Shown in pieces: positions 11,201 through 22,227 of a stretch of 64,000 nucleotides of DNA (position 1 is its first letter; every line of letters begins with the position of its first letter). Origin of the DNA: Ophiocordyceps camponoti-saundersi (nom. inval.) (taxonomy: Eukaryota > Ascomycota > Sordariomycetes > Hypocreales > Ophiocordycipitaceae). The DNA lies in contig PDHQ01000036.1 of NCBI GenBank assembly GCA_003339415.1, forward strand, positions 152,550 through 216,549, given 5' to 3'. The translations under genes were made by a program, and so were the position numbers. Below the pieces are notes generated by a model. It was not told the origin of the DNA, ran no database searches, and saw only the letters and a program-made list of their open reading frames with translations.

Positions 11201-12303
11201 TTACGCTGTCATCAAAAGGTCGCTCAGCTTGTCGGCGTAAAACGAGGGCACGGCAACGGCGTCGCTGCTTTGCCAATCCTCCTTCTTATTCACCCCAGTC
11301 TGCACGTGAAGCGTGCCGCCCAGCTTACCTTGGACGCCAAACTTGATATCCGTGTCGAGCCTATCGCCAACCATGCAGGTCTTGGCCCGATCGAGGCGAA
11401 ACTTGCCCTCAATAGCATCCATCATGGCCTGGCTCGGCTTTCCAAGCTCGAGCGGCGTCTTCCCCGTAGCGTTTGCCAGGGGCGCCAAAACGGAGCCCGC
11501 GCCGATGAAGAGGTCATGGTGCATGGGAAGCGTGGAGTCGAGATTCGTAGCGAGGAACAAGGCGCCGCGACGAAGATAGTGCAAAGCATGCGCCAGCTTA
11601 AGATAATTGACGTGAAAATCCAAGCCGCAAAGGACGACGGCAACCTGCGGATCGAGCAAAGACCCGTCGGCGATGCCCTTGAAATCATCCGCCGTAACGT
11701 CCCTCCGAAAAGCGACGTCGGAACCTCCTATGAACGGCACCCCCTCGGCGGCCAGCTCGGTCTCGACCCCGGCCTCGCCTATGACGAAGACCTTGTTCCT
11801 CCCCGGCGGTAACTTTAGGATGCGCGAGATGTAGACTGCGGCTGAGTAGGAGGAGCCGAAGATGTCGTCTACGTCGCTGGGGATGCCTTGCTTATGCAGC
11901 TTGTCGGCGTATTCTCGTCGGGACTTTGTCGAGTTGTTGGTTACGAAGATGGTTCGCTTGCCTGAATTGGTTTCGCGGGGGAGGGTTCAAGTTAACATGG
12001 CCCGTTTGGAAGAGAAGTATGGAAGACCTCACCTCTGGAGCGCAGCATTTCCAACGTCTCCGGAACGCCGGGGAAGACTTCGTCGCCGGACCATAGCACG
12101 CCTGGAGGCTGGTCAGTCGCTCTTCCGTCGGCCTGGGCATGTCGCACTCGCCGTCGCAGTCGAACAGGAAAGTCTAAAGGCTCGGTCAGCGGGCATCTGG
12201 GTGGGTGAGGAAGAGAGAGGTCTTCTTTTTAACTGACGTCGAAGTTTTCAATGAAGCTGTCGATGGCGGCTTTGTCGCCGGTGAGGTATTTGGGTGTGGT
12301 CAT
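11201..12303 (-). CDS. PHO13: PHO13-type HAD phosphatase (4-nitrophenylphosphatase / phosphoglycolate phosphatase)
   Basis: Four exons (12303-12238, 12173-12152, 12101-12033, 11961-11201) encode 305 residues, near the usual ~310. HAD motif I is FDCDG (D27, D29), the motif II region is FVTNNS, the motif III lysine lies in LGKPSQAMMDAI, and motif IV is GDRLDTDI (D252, D255, D257). A cap domain lies between motifs II and III. Yeast Pho13 dephosphorylates side products such as 2-phosphoglycolate and is cytosolic. Exon 2 is only 22 nt and carries both catalytic aspartates. The next intron (50 nt) begins with GC (GCGAGT) and ends CAG with a CTGAC branch-like site. Because 50 is not a multiple of 3, this intron must be removed to keep the frame. 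The start MTTPKYLTGD matches the family N-terminus as I recall it. Confidence 0.92.
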
Positions 12304-12581
12304 CGTCAATGGCTCGGCTGTTTCTTCCGTGGGTGTCTGGCGGACAGATATGATTGCGCTTGGTGATGACAGTGTGAGATTTAAGTAGCTAGATAAGATA
12401 CTGTATCGTACGCACGTAATTGGTGCCTCTACACAGTGCATGTATGCGATAACAACTTCAACTGTTTCTGATCTTGGGGTTTGTGCGTATGTATGTAGGT
12501 ATGTTTGTATTTGTATAGTATAGATGAAGCGTTTCATCTCCCTATTAGACAACCATAGACGGCCAAAACCACCAAACAGGC

Positions 12582-13367
12582 TCAGCCAATCCTGTCTGCC
12601 AAAGACCGCATCCGCCCACCAAGAGTAAAGCCGTAGCTCACTGCCGAGAGGACAGTGACGAGGTTAATGAGCGACGAGATACCATGAAGCATGCCGAATC
12701 TCTTATTCAGCGCCTTCATCTCCTCCGAATGAGGGCCCTCAGCATCCCACTCCTTTCCGTCCCGCTTGCCTGTCCAGCAAGTCAGCGAAAGCCAAGTTCT
12801 AGAAGGGGGAGAAACGTTCACAACGATGGAGAAAAAACGACGACTTACATTGACCTCGACGCTCCTTCATCGTCTTGACAGTAGCCGGTAGCAAGACGGT
12901 GAGGTTCACAAGACCCGTCACGAACATGGTCGCTATCGGCACCAGCGAGTCCCACCGCGACGACACGTCCAGCAGGCCCGAGACGCTGTTCGGCACGCCC
13001 GCGAGGGTGCTCCCCGGGAACGTCAGGGCCAGCACCGCCGGAAGCGCCGTCTGCAGGCTGAAGTAGATGGGGAAGAGGCTTTGCTGCGCGAGGGAGAAGG
13101 CAGGTCGGTCGATGGCCTTGTACATGACGGGACCGTTGATGAAGGACTGAATTTGGGGAATGGTTAGCTGTTCGTTGCCGAAGGAATAAAAGAAGGGTTG
13201 GATAGATTGTTGGCGAGGAGACGTACGTGAAAGACGGAGGCCCCCAGGAGCGTCCCGTAGCTGAGGCATATGCATGTCAGGTATCGAGACGGACACGGTC
13301 GATAGATTGGTTGATCTTACGATATGATGTGGTACGGAGCCACGGAGAAGACGAGTGATTCTGCCAT
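12582..13367 (-). CDS. TMEM205-like (DUF4149) membrane protein
   Basis: Four exons (13367-13321, 13260-13227, 13146-12849, 12769-12582) give 188 residues, matching the ~190 of TMEM205-like proteins. The N-terminal part has the family pattern SYGTLLGASVFHSFINGPVM, followed by four hydrophobic helices: one around SLFPIYFSLQTALPAVLAL, one around LVPIATMFVTGLVNLTVLL, and a C-terminal one in the HGISSLINLVTVLSAVSYG region. A charged cytosolic stretch of about 50 residues (KTMKERRGQ to KALNKRFG) separates the last two. Function in fungi is not established. Human TMEM205 is linked to vesicle traffic and drug tolerance. The gene lies tail-to-head with the PHO13 gene, 278 bp upstream of it on the same strand. 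Confidence 0.85.
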
Positions 13368-13841
13368 GGTGCGATGAAGCCGGACAGATGTGCGGCGTGA
13401 TGTCGGACGGGGTTGTGTTCGAGTGCTGTATCATCTATGACGTCGAAGCATTTATGCGCCAGCATCGTCACGTGTCCGCCCAACTCACCGTCGCAGGGAG
13501 ACGGAGTTCAAGACGACCATTTCATCTGCGTTCGATCGAACCATGCAATGGCATTCATACATGCTGTTTAACATCGTGACCTTGTCCAATCTCCTTGCTA
13601 TGCCCATGTCTCTAGTGACCCTCTCATGGAAATGGTCACTGCCTTTGTAATTACAAGACCTCACCTTTCTCCCCCCCCTTTACTCAACCTTAAGACGGGC
13701 TACGTTGAAGATGGAGAATCTTTCTTAGAGGTGCTCGTTTCAGACCCAATCTTAAAAGCCATTGCTCCTCTACTCAAGATGGTCAACGTTCTTCTCGCCT
13801 TGAGGCTGAAGACATGAACCCTTTGATGCAGTAAACCTCCA
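13368..13841. other. Intergenic: TMEM205-like promoter and KU80 3' flank
   Basis: About 470 bp lie between two minus-strand genes. It should hold the promoter and leader of the TMEM205-like gene and the 3' UTR of KU80. I see no further gene or nameable site. Confidence 0.5.
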
Positions 13842-16322
13842 TCACCTGGATTTATAAAACTAACACACAAGTTAGCTGCTGACCGCGACACTCGTCCAGA
13901 CGACTCACCTCATCCGCCTGCTCGGGCAGGACAGCAGACGCCTCGGCCTCGTCCTTGTCGATCAGACCCAGCCTCGACGACCGGACCATATACCAGAATT
14001 CCCTTCTATCTCCGCCCAGCGCCCCCGAGAGCAGCGCCTTCTTCAGCTCGCGCATGAAAGTGTTGTAAATGTCCGGCTCCTCCAGCCTCGACAGTTCCTT
14101 TCGCATCACACTCACGCACTCCATAGCCTGGGCGTATCTGCTGTCGCCAAAGCTGTCTGTGATGAGACCGCGCACGATTGCTCCCATCTGCTTCGCAACG
14201 TCCTCTACCTCGTCGGTTGACGTATAGTCGACCAGTGCCTGCTTGAAGTCTGGGATTGCATTCTCTCGGGACACCTGCCCCTTCTTCTTGTCGCTTAGCA
14301 GCGCGTCGACGTCGAGACCAGAGATCGGCTTGACGCTCTCTCTTGCTCGTCTACCCTTGGCTTTTGGCGGTACTGACTCTTGGTTTTAGCACGGCACGGC
14401 TCAAATCTCATGTGGGCGCTGCTGTTCTCACCTTTCTTCACCTCGGCCACCTCAATCAAGGCCTTGATCCTACTATGGACTCGCTCTACGAGGTCCTCGG
14501 GCGGCGCGCTGTACCGGAGCAGTGCAGGCGGTACCTGGGGAAGGGACCTCTCCGGATGTACTGCGCGTATTCTCACTGCGTGGTTGATGCGGTGGATAGA
14601 AGGGTTAAAGGTCTCGTCAATGGTCGCATATTCGGCGGAGCCCCTGACACAGGTCAGCACGACTTGATCCGGCGGACAAGTCACCTTGACAGAACCACGT
14701 ACATGCCCCCCTCGGTGCCGTATGTCGAGAGGTCCATGGCATCCACGTAGTCGTTCATGGCCTCGTTCAGCTCACTTGACGGTAGTAGACGATGGTTCGT
14801 GAGCGTCTGTCCACTGACGGTGAGGACCCTGTCGAGTGGCGGGAATTGATAGCTGCGCACATCCTCTGCAAACGGGAGAGGAACATCATAGAGGCACTCT
14901 AGACCAGGCTCGATGTGCGGTGCCATCAGAACGAGTAGAGGATCCTTGCCGTCTTTGACGACGATGCGAGCCACAGCATACGACTCCAACTCGTCGAGTG
15001 CCCAGACGAGCGAAGACAACGCCAGCTCTGACTTGGCATCGCCTTGTCGTGCAAAGGTGGCGCAAGTTTCGCCCATACTGAGAAACGGCTCGTACTGCGA
15101 TCGGCCATCAGCATTGCGCTCCAATAGCGAGATCAAAGCTCCGAACCTTGCTGGACGGAATGAAGCCGAGGATGGAAAAGGATTTCTGAGACTCCAACTT
15201 GGTGATGTTGTGCTCTGATTCACTGATATAGACCGCAGTCCTTCCGTATTCGTAGCCCCTGGCCAGTGACTCGAACTCGACGTCGCGTTTACCACCAGGC
15301 GCGTCGGGGTCGTTGACCTTGTAAGCCCGAGCTTGCTTGACGGAGGCAAAGTCCGCGCCTTCGCCGGCGTCGTTATCGAGCGTGTGTGTTGATTGCGTCC
15401 CCGTTGCCTGGTCGGACTTGAAGACAACAGTAGTGGCGGCCAAGGGACGGGCGAGGTGCGTCGCGAAATATCTCTCTACACCGATGTTTACCGCGCAAGG
15501 TAGCGTCTCGGGGTCGCCTAGGGTGAGCGTTCCGTCGTACGTCTTGTATGGCTTGACGGCCTTGACCCTGGGAAGGTCGAGCTCGTCGATGGCCTCGGCC
15601 ATGGTGGCGAAGATGGCGGATTCACAGGCATCGGCGAGATTCCTCAACGTCGCCTCATTCGCGGCCTACGGGCATGTTGATTATTATGACGCGACGGAAA
15701 ATTGGGACCCGGGCCACGATACCTTGGTTGCCGTCTTGTCCTCTTCCTTGAAGCCGTAATCCGGGTTGTCAAAGTCGATGCCCCTAGGCCGTCAGTCGCG
15801 ATGAGCAAGGGGAGAGATTGACATGACGACGTACAGTATGGTCAGATGGATCGCCGAGTCGTTGATCTTGTGGGCAATGTCGCTGATGCCGTCGGCGTCC
15901 ATAGCTCCCTGACCGTCAGTGATGAGGACGATTTTCCGGATCCACTTGAGCTTCTTGGTGAAGGTTTCCACCATGTCGACGGCCACGACAATGGCCGATA
16001 TCGCGTCGCCTGACCAGGAGTTACTTGGTCTGATGGATGCCTGAAGCGTTCTGAGACCCGACATGGTCATCTGTCCCAGGTCCTGCAAGACGGATATGTT
16101 TTCGTACCCGTCATCCGCCTGTAGCTTGTTGTTCGTCTCATCGGTTCGCAAGCCCACGATGCCGAGACACAGCGTCTTGCGATTCGCGGCCACGACGTCG
16201 GTGATCTTGTCCCAGACGTAGCGCATGCACCAGTCGAGATCTGATTCATCGCGACCAGCGCTTACCCGGACCATGGACGCGCCGAGGTCCAGGATAAATA
16301 CGGTCGCTTCCTTGTCTGCCAT
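13842..16322 (-). CDS. KU80: Ku80 subunit of the Ku DNA end-binding complex
   Basis: Seven exons (16322-15835, 15783-15723, 15665-15147, 15094-14703, 14643-14432, 14372-13909, 13859-13842) encode 717 residues, about the expected size. The N-terminal von Willebrand-like domain starts MADKEATVFILDLG and includes KIVLITDGQGAMDADG. The central Ku core beta-barrel includes DVEFESLARGYEYGRTAV, LPFAEDVRSYQFPPLD and GQTLTNHRLLPS. The C-terminal Ku-binding region has ITDSFGDSRYAQAME and LSGALGGDRREFW. Ku80 pairs with Ku70 to bind double-strand ends in non-homologous end joining and at telomeres. Introns are 49-59 nt. Intron 3 has a weak donor (GTTCGG), but its removal restores the family sequence ahead of YEPFLSMGE. 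Intron 4 could also use a GTGACT donor in the same phase, adding six residues. The last exon is only 18 nt (FYKSR and stop), and its tail agrees with the family ending as I recall it. Confidence 0.95.
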
Positions 16323-16805
16323 GGTGCGCGCGAGCTTTTAGAGGTCGATGCGTCGCAAAATCTCATGCTTGGAAGTTTTGCTTGTCGGTGATGACGTGGA
16401 GAAGTCTGCAGCAGCGTTCTCGTTGACGTTAGCCTGTGAAGAGTAATCTGCACGGGTAGCAGTAGCCTGTATCCGTAGTGAGCCCTACAGACATCCTCCG
16501 TTGGTGCTCACTGCGGGTGCCTGTCCATATATGCGTAGAGACTCATGCGTAGAGTGCTGTGATTCGGCGGTTTCTCCGGGTAAGGGTTCGGGTTAATAAA
16601 AGTGGATCTGTCTCCCCTCTATCTCACGATTAGTAGCTACTCCGTGGACCGTCCGTAATACGACCGGAAGGGAAAAACAAAAAATCCCCACCCTCGAAGA
16701 ATCAACCACCACCCACCCAAGCGCTGACTTCACGACGAACCATCATTGCTCTCTCCTCCCTCGGCCCCGACGACCAGCCATCGCTCCCGCGACAAACGAA
16801 CAACA
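16323..16805. promoter_or_regulatory. Shared divergent promoter of KU80 and TIM14
   Basis: These 483 bp separate two start codons on opposite strands. There is a GGGTAAGGGTTCGGGTTAAT stretch near 16,577-16,596 and a TATCCGTA core near 16,479. No nameable factor site is evident. Confidence 0.5.
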
Positions 16806-17317
16806 ATGTCCTCAATCCTCGCAATCGGCGCCGCCACCGCCGTCGCCGCATTCCTCGTTCGTCACTCTCTCTTCTCCCTTCTCCTCAGGCGCAATGCCTC
16901 TTTCCACACCTCGACTTACAACGGCAAAAAAATCATTATAGGGTCGCGCCGGTCTCGTCGCCTGGCGCCGCTCACGAGGCGGCGTGGGCGCCATGGGCAA
17001 GGCTTTCTACAAGGGCGGCTTCGAGCCTAAGATGACACCAAAGGAGGCTTCCCTCATCCTGTCTTTAAAGTACCTACCTATACACCCTCTTTTACTTCTC
17101 TGGTCTCGTTTCTTGTCCTTTGCCGTTCTCGCTTCCGTTCGCTAATATCGAAATCTCCCGGCCTTTCTTTTCCAGTGAGCGCACTCTGACAAAGGATAAA
17201 GTCCGCAAGGCGCATCGCACCCTCATGTTACTCAACCATCCCGACCGTGGTGGAAGCCCGTACCTGGCTACAAAGGTCAACGAGGCCAAGGAGCTTCTTC
17301 AGAAGCAGGCACACTGA
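16806..17317 (+). CDS. PAM18: TIM14/PAM18, J-protein of the mitochondrial import motor
   Basis: Three exons (16806-16856, 16942-17069, 17176-17317) encode 106 residues, the usual fungal length. An N-terminal hydrophobic helix ([15 protein letters not shown], continuing as GRAGLVAWR) anchors it in the inner mitochondrial membrane. A glycine/arginine stretch follows, ending in [16 protein letters not shown]. The C-terminal J domain has the essential HPD tripeptide at residues 81-83 ([20 protein letters not shown]). It stimulates the mtHsp70 ATPase at the TIM23 channel, partnered by PAM16. Intron 1 has a GTTCGT donor and ends TATAG. Intron 2 is 106 nt with a pyrimidine-rich end. The motif order leaves little doubt. 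Confidence 0.95.
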
Positions 17318-17731
17318 GCCTACGACTCGAGAATCTGCCTCGAGGCCGTTCTAGACGAATCGAAATGTTCTTACCTTCTTACGACACAGTCTCTCGACCA
17401 TGGCCGATTCACGAGAAATCTGCTGTCATATCTTCATCGGCTTACTGCTTTCACCATCTGTCCGCCACTCAATGTATAACATCTGATTGCACAGCGTTGG
17501 CGTTTTCCTGGGTCACTCCTAACATTAGTTGGGACGCGAAGACAGGCTAGTCATTATCTTATAACTACCTAGTCGTTATCTCATAGTTATAGCCGCTGGT
17601 GATCTGTCTCCTGCACTTTCACACGCTTACTTCCTTGTTCTTTGACAAGTGCTGGAGGCATAAGCAGTTGACCCATATCGTATCATACGTGTCCATGACC
17701 TACTCGTTGTCGCCTCCATTTCCAGACACTA
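17318..17731. other. Convergent intergenic spacer
   Basis: About 410 bp lie between the convergent TIM14 and DEDDh-like genes. It should hold both 3' UTRs. A TAGTCATTATCTTATAACTA-like stretch near 17,550-17,590 is AT-rich and could include polyadenylation signals. I see no gene in it. Confidence 0.5.
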
Positions 17732-19396
17732 CTAGGGTCGCCCAGCCCAAAGAGTAGGGCAGTACAACTCTCCCCGCAATTCAGCATCTTCCTTGCGCAG
17801 CTGCTCAATCGCAAGGCCGACGACCGCTCTCATGGTATAAACGGCATCATTACCGGCGTTGTGCAGGTTCTGACTTACGAAGTTGAGGTCGGATAACACC
17901 GCACTGAGGCTTCTGCCAGCCTCACTGTCCTGCCACAACTGATGCAGCACCTTGGTATCAATCTCGCAGAGCATGCCCGGCAGGTTGAGAATGTCTAGTC
18001 CCATGTCTGAGAAGTAGCGGAGGTCTGCTGGCGTGTCGTGAGCGACGAACGCCATCTTCCTCTTCTGATCAATGTAGGGCTTCAAAATGGAATACACCGT
18101 GTCGACGAGTTGGTTCTTGGCCGGGAATTCGCTCGTCCTACAAGACCTGTCAGCGCTACCAATGAACCCTCAATGGAAAAGTCTTTGCCTCTTACCCAAA
18201 GTCAAAGGCGTCCGGACATCCCTGGACATATTTGGAGTTGACCATGCTCGAGTGTTCTTTGGTTCGAAGGTGGTGAGCTTGGATGAAAGGCCACCAGCCA
18301 GACCCAGAGGCAGCCGAAGGGATTCCACGTAGACGATCGGTGTCGAGAATGGCGATGCCGATTTCAGAGATGGGCCGGGGTGCATCTTCGAGAGCCTCAA
18401 CGTCCACGCAGACAAAGACGACCGTATCGCTGCTGATGGGATCCCGAAGGCCGAGAAAAGTCTGAGTCTGTTCCATCATCGTTCGCCTGTGCAATGCTCG
18501 CTTACGGCTTCGTTCCTTTGCTTTCTCTGCCTTGTCCATTTGTGTGTCGGCCGTCGGTTTACTTGTCAGCGTTGAAATAAAGTCGGCTTGAGCCCAGGCG
18601 GGGGCCTTTTCGAATGCCTGGATGTCACTCTGTGAAATTGCCGGCCACGAAACCCCATCGAGGGTATGTTTATCGTCCGATTGAAACATGAAATGGGGTC
18701 GAGGAGTGCCGCCATTGCCGAACCTCTTGCGAAACTTCTGACTGTTGACACCGGGTGGGATCGTCAGTGAAATATCGAGCGCTCTATTGATTGCTCTTAG
18801 AAAGTCTTCGAACTGATTCGTTTGCACGAATAACTCGGGCCACGCTCCGGGAAAGTCGCGCGGATTGTGCAAGTAGAAGCTAGAAAAAGAATTCAGTTGT
18901 GTGTCGCGATACATACCGGAAGGTTGACTCACAAATCCCAACTCTGCCTCTGGAAGATCTTGTCAAAGAACGGCAAAGCCTGTCATTGCATTAGCCCAGA
19001 GCTCGAAATGCAGAACAACCACGTCAAACGTACTCGTGGCTTGTTTTTTTTGCCGATGAATCTATCAGGATAATCGACAACCTGTGTCCAAGGGCAGAAT
19101 TCGATATCCTTCCTAAGCATATCACCCATGGAGAGGGCATGGCAATCAAGGCTGGTAGGACCGGTCAGTTCAGGATGACGAGGTTGGGTTTGTGCCGAGC
19201 TCTTGCTCGGCTTGGGCTTCTCATTACGGGGCTTCGCTTTGGCGTGCAGAAGCTCCCAGCGGGGCTCTCGATGGTCCTTGCCAGATGCTTTAGACGTGTC
19301 GTCGGGTTTTGGGACGCCAATTTTCGGGTCCTTGAGGGTGACTTCTCTGCCTAAGACATCCTGCAGCAGAGACAGGTCGAAGTCGGGGTCGGCCAT
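17732..19396 (-). CDS. Gfd2/YDR514C-like protein with DEDDh exonuclease fold
   Basis: Four exons (19396-19034, 18979-18933, 18879-18196, 18137-17732) give 499 residues. The C-terminal half looks like the Gfd2/YDR514C domain, an RNase H-like DEDDh nuclease fold. FVCVDVEALED supplies the first Asp and Glu, FVAHDTPADLRYF supplies the next Asp, and HNAGNDAVYTM supplies the final His and Asp. All expected acidic residues are therefore present, so the protein may be an active 3'-5' exonuclease. Before it lies a region typical of fungal relatives (ALPFFDKIFQRQSWDF and PHFMFQSDD). The N-terminal 110 residues are charged and low in complexity. Introns are 53-58 nt. Target nucleic acid and location are unknown. 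Yeast relatives are poorly understood, and a link to mRNA export has been suggested for Gfd2 through genetic interaction. Confidence 0.78.
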
Positions 19397-20823
19397 GATG
19401 CGCCTCAAGGAGAACGAAGGCACGGATACTAAAAGATGACTGGCGTTTGATGGTGAGTGATTTGGTAAGAAAAAAAAGAAGGGTTTTCGTTAGTAAGAGT
19501 GCTTCTTCTTGTACGTACCTGTAGGCTGTCTGTAGTACATAAAACAGTGAGTGGTCCGCTCCACTGACGGATGGATGGATCGTCAAAGAGACGATGAACC
19601 ACAGTCGAGGAGGTCGATTGGTCGACAGGTGTTGTGAGTGGTAGGTGTGTCTCGTGTGGACAGCCTGGCAGGCGACAAGTGACGAACCCCACATGCACGA
19701 GGTGAAGAGTTCATCACGTGGCCTTGACCTGCCTGGCTGTAGGTGACTACCAGTACCACCTGAGGCACCTACCCACGGGCCACAGGCACTGAGCACTGGT
19801 GGACGACAGGCATTGGTGGCCTGCCTCGGAACTTCGGAAGGCACGATTTGGCACGGCAGGGATATGTATCAATTGGCACTCCCCCACTCCTCTCTTCTGG
19901 CTTTAACACATGCTCCTCCGTTCAATTCGTTCGGGCCCTGGTGACCATTCTTCGACGAATCCAATCTTTCTAGCACTGAATAATATGTCAAGCTGACTTA
20001 CGGCTAGGTTTGGGGTTAGGGTTAGAGATACATAGGTGATATGGTTAGATAAGATACGGAAAAAGTGTATCTATAGGCCAAGGCAGGTGCCGATGGTCAG
20101 CTGACATAGCACTCCCTTCGAAAGGGGTGATTCGACGTCTACTTCTTTTCGGGCTTGCAATATCTATATTGTCATTCTACTTCGGAGAGCTACGAAATTC
20201 GGCTCCCAATCGCGGAGGCGGCGGAGAGAAAGGAATGTATGTATTCCGGCAGAAAGCTTATGCCAGTCCGTTTGGGGAAGACGAGACTCCAACGGCCGGG
20301 TCGAGTCGGGCCAATGCAACGAAAATTACGGAGTACCGGCGTCGGGGTTGCGGTTGAGACAATTGTTTATCCCCCCCCCTGTGGCTGGTTGTCGTTACCG
20401 ACGATTTGGAAAACGCAGATTAGGTTGGAATGCCATGCTGGAGAATGCTCCGGGGTGATGTGGTGAAGAGATTGTGATGCAGGCTTTTTAGTTGTGTTGC
20501 GTGGTCAGTGCCGGTTACACTTTTCCTGGACCATGACACTGATGATTTTGATAATGTACGCAGGCACAACTGATCACTCACATACCTACCTACCTATACA
20601 GGAAAGATTCTGGCTCGCTGATGAGGGATAATGGCTAAAGGTATGAAATGACAGGGAAGTGCTTTTTTGTGCCCGCGCTTTCTGATTCGGCACACGGAAG
20701 AGCTGTGAACCGGTTTAACAAACTGGCACCAAGGAGTTCATGGCAATTGAGGTCCTGCAAGGGAGTTGCGATATCTAATTTCTTTTCATGTATTCTGCTA
20801 TTTGCTCAGACTATTCAACACAT
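19397..20823. other. Intergenic spacer with a telomere-like motif
   Basis: About 1.4 kb lie between two minus-strand genes. The right-hand part is the 3' flank of the kinase-like gene. ORFs here are short. There are GTAGGTG repeats (about 19,640-19,780), a GGGGTTAGGGTTAG stretch at 20012-20025, a TACGGAGT copy at 20337-20344 and a TACCTACCTACC run near 20,585. No gene is supported. Confidence 0.5.
20012..20025 (+). repeat. Short telomere-like motif
   Basis: The string GGGGTTAGGGTTAG contains about two units of the TTAGGG repeat found at ascomycete telomeres. It is far too short to call a telomere or a former telomere fusion. It could be chance or a binding site for a Myb-type factor. Confidence 0.5.
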
Positions 20824-21864
20824 TCATCCTTCCGGGAAAATCAGCTTCCTTAATTTGAGCATACCCATCAAATCTCCTGCTTGAGTTTCTGACAGATCCC
20901 TGTCCACCCAGCCCTCAGTATAGCCGCCTCCAAAATCAGTAATCCACGCATCGTTCCTCTGATCAACCAAAACGTTTTCCGCTTTGACGTCTCCCCAGAT
21001 AATGCCAAACTTATGAAGCATGTCAACGGTGGTATCAAGCTGTCCCATCCATTTCTGTCTCAACGCAGGCGGAGGATCGTCAGGATCGTCGGGATGGAGC
21101 ATGCATGACAGTGGAACCGCATCGCAGTCGATGTAGGTTAATAGAAGACCAAGAATGAAGCCCTGGTCGTCCATCACGACGCCATGTAGATGGCAAAGAT
21201 TGAATCGACGGTCTAGACCGGCTGCCGCAATCATTTTGTAGGCCTTGAGCTCTCGTATACTCTGGACAGTAGAGTGGCAAGGTTTGAAGAAGCACTCGAT
21301 CTCGTCGTTTTCGATAAGGACCTTCTTTGGTTGTTTGAAGAGCGCGTCTTCGGGGTCTTTGAAGTCTAAGGTAATCCCGACAGGGTCGTAGAAAGCTGTC
21401 CATTCTTCCAGCTCGTCAAGAAAGTCGTCATCGAAGCGAACAAAAGACGGCCGATATGGTGGTGTTTGCCTGTGAATACGACGCGGATACATCTTTTCGT
21501 CAATAATATCAAGGGTGAAAACGAAATATTCTGGAAAGAGGTGATCTTTCAGAGTAACTTTAATGTTCCTTGGGTCGCCTGTTGGGTCGGGTGCGAGTTC
21601 AACGAACAGTGGCTCGAACGGCGTCATGAGCCATGCATAAGCATCGACGTCGTAAATGTCGCCGACAACCTCTTCTCCTGATCGAAGTACCTCGAGGTAC
21701 GCCAAGTACTTTTTGGTCATGATGGGAGAGTTGACAAAACCAGAGGGCTTTACGACGATGTAAAAGACCTTGCCATTCCGGCGGACGTTGAAGCTTGCAT
21801 CATGATCGTGATCACGTATACTTGTGATGTGGTGTTCGATCTCGTATCTTGGCGAAGTCGCCAT
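20824..21864 (-). CDS. Protein kinase-like protein, single exon
   Basis: This is a 346-residue intronless protein. The last 160 residues look like a kinase fold. A possible ATP-binding lysine is in CFFKPC (K194) with a candidate glutamate in IRELKAY (E205). The catalytic loop GIIWGDVKAENVLV has D292, K294 and N297, and the metal-binding DFG is in WITDFGGGYTEGW (D310). No glycine-rich loop is recognisable, and the C-lobe is short, ending at LRKLIFPEG. The first 180 residues are a separate region with no match I know. Many filamentous fungi carry small kinase-like genes of this type with a GD(V/I)KxxNVL loop. Whether they phosphorylate proteins is mostly unknown. The gene stands alone at the edge of an AT-rich island with decayed repeat DNA. 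Confidence 0.72.
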   Translation of the reverse strand: MATSPRYEIEHHITSIRDHDHDASFNVRRNGKVFYIVVKPSGFVNSPIMTKKYLAYLEVLRSGEEVVGDIYDVDAYAWLMTPFEPLFVELAPDPTGDPRNIKVTLKDHLFPEYFVFTLDIIDEKMYPRRIHRQTPPYRPSFVRFDDDFLDELEEWTAFYDPVGITLDFKDPEDALFKQPKKVLIENDEIECFFKPCHSTVQSIRELKAYKMIAAAGLDRRFNLCHLHGVVMDDQGFILGLLLTYIDCDAVPLSCMLHPDDPDDPPPALRQKWMGQLDTTVDMLHKFGIIWGDVKAENVLVDQRNDAWITDFGGGYTEGWVDRDLSETQAGDLMGMLKLRKLIFPEG

Positions 21865-22227
21865 TAGGGATTGAGTGGACTAGAACAACAATTAAGTGGT
21901 CGGGTTGGAAGATGGTTTAAATTTCCCGGTCTTCAGTCAGCAAGTGCCTCAGGCCCCACCTCGCGCCACGCGTGTAGTGATTGGCCAGCTACGCGTTAAA
22001 ACGTCCTCAACGTTCCTGAAAGATACCTCCTAGGTAGGTAGTCAAATCAGTCGTTCGGTCTCAGATCATGGGATAAGATTAGATCGTTTGATATCACACG
22101 TCGGGGTATTGATGGTCGTAATCTCTTTTTATTGTTCTGATAGCAAAGATAGCGATAACTCCTCTCAGTCCTCCCCTTCTCCCTCTCCCTTATTCTAACC
22201 CCCTTTTCTCCCCATGGTCCCTGATGC

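Noticed and set aside
20012..20025. Ancient telomere fusion
   Set aside because: Only about two TTAGGG units are present, with no degenerate repeats around them.
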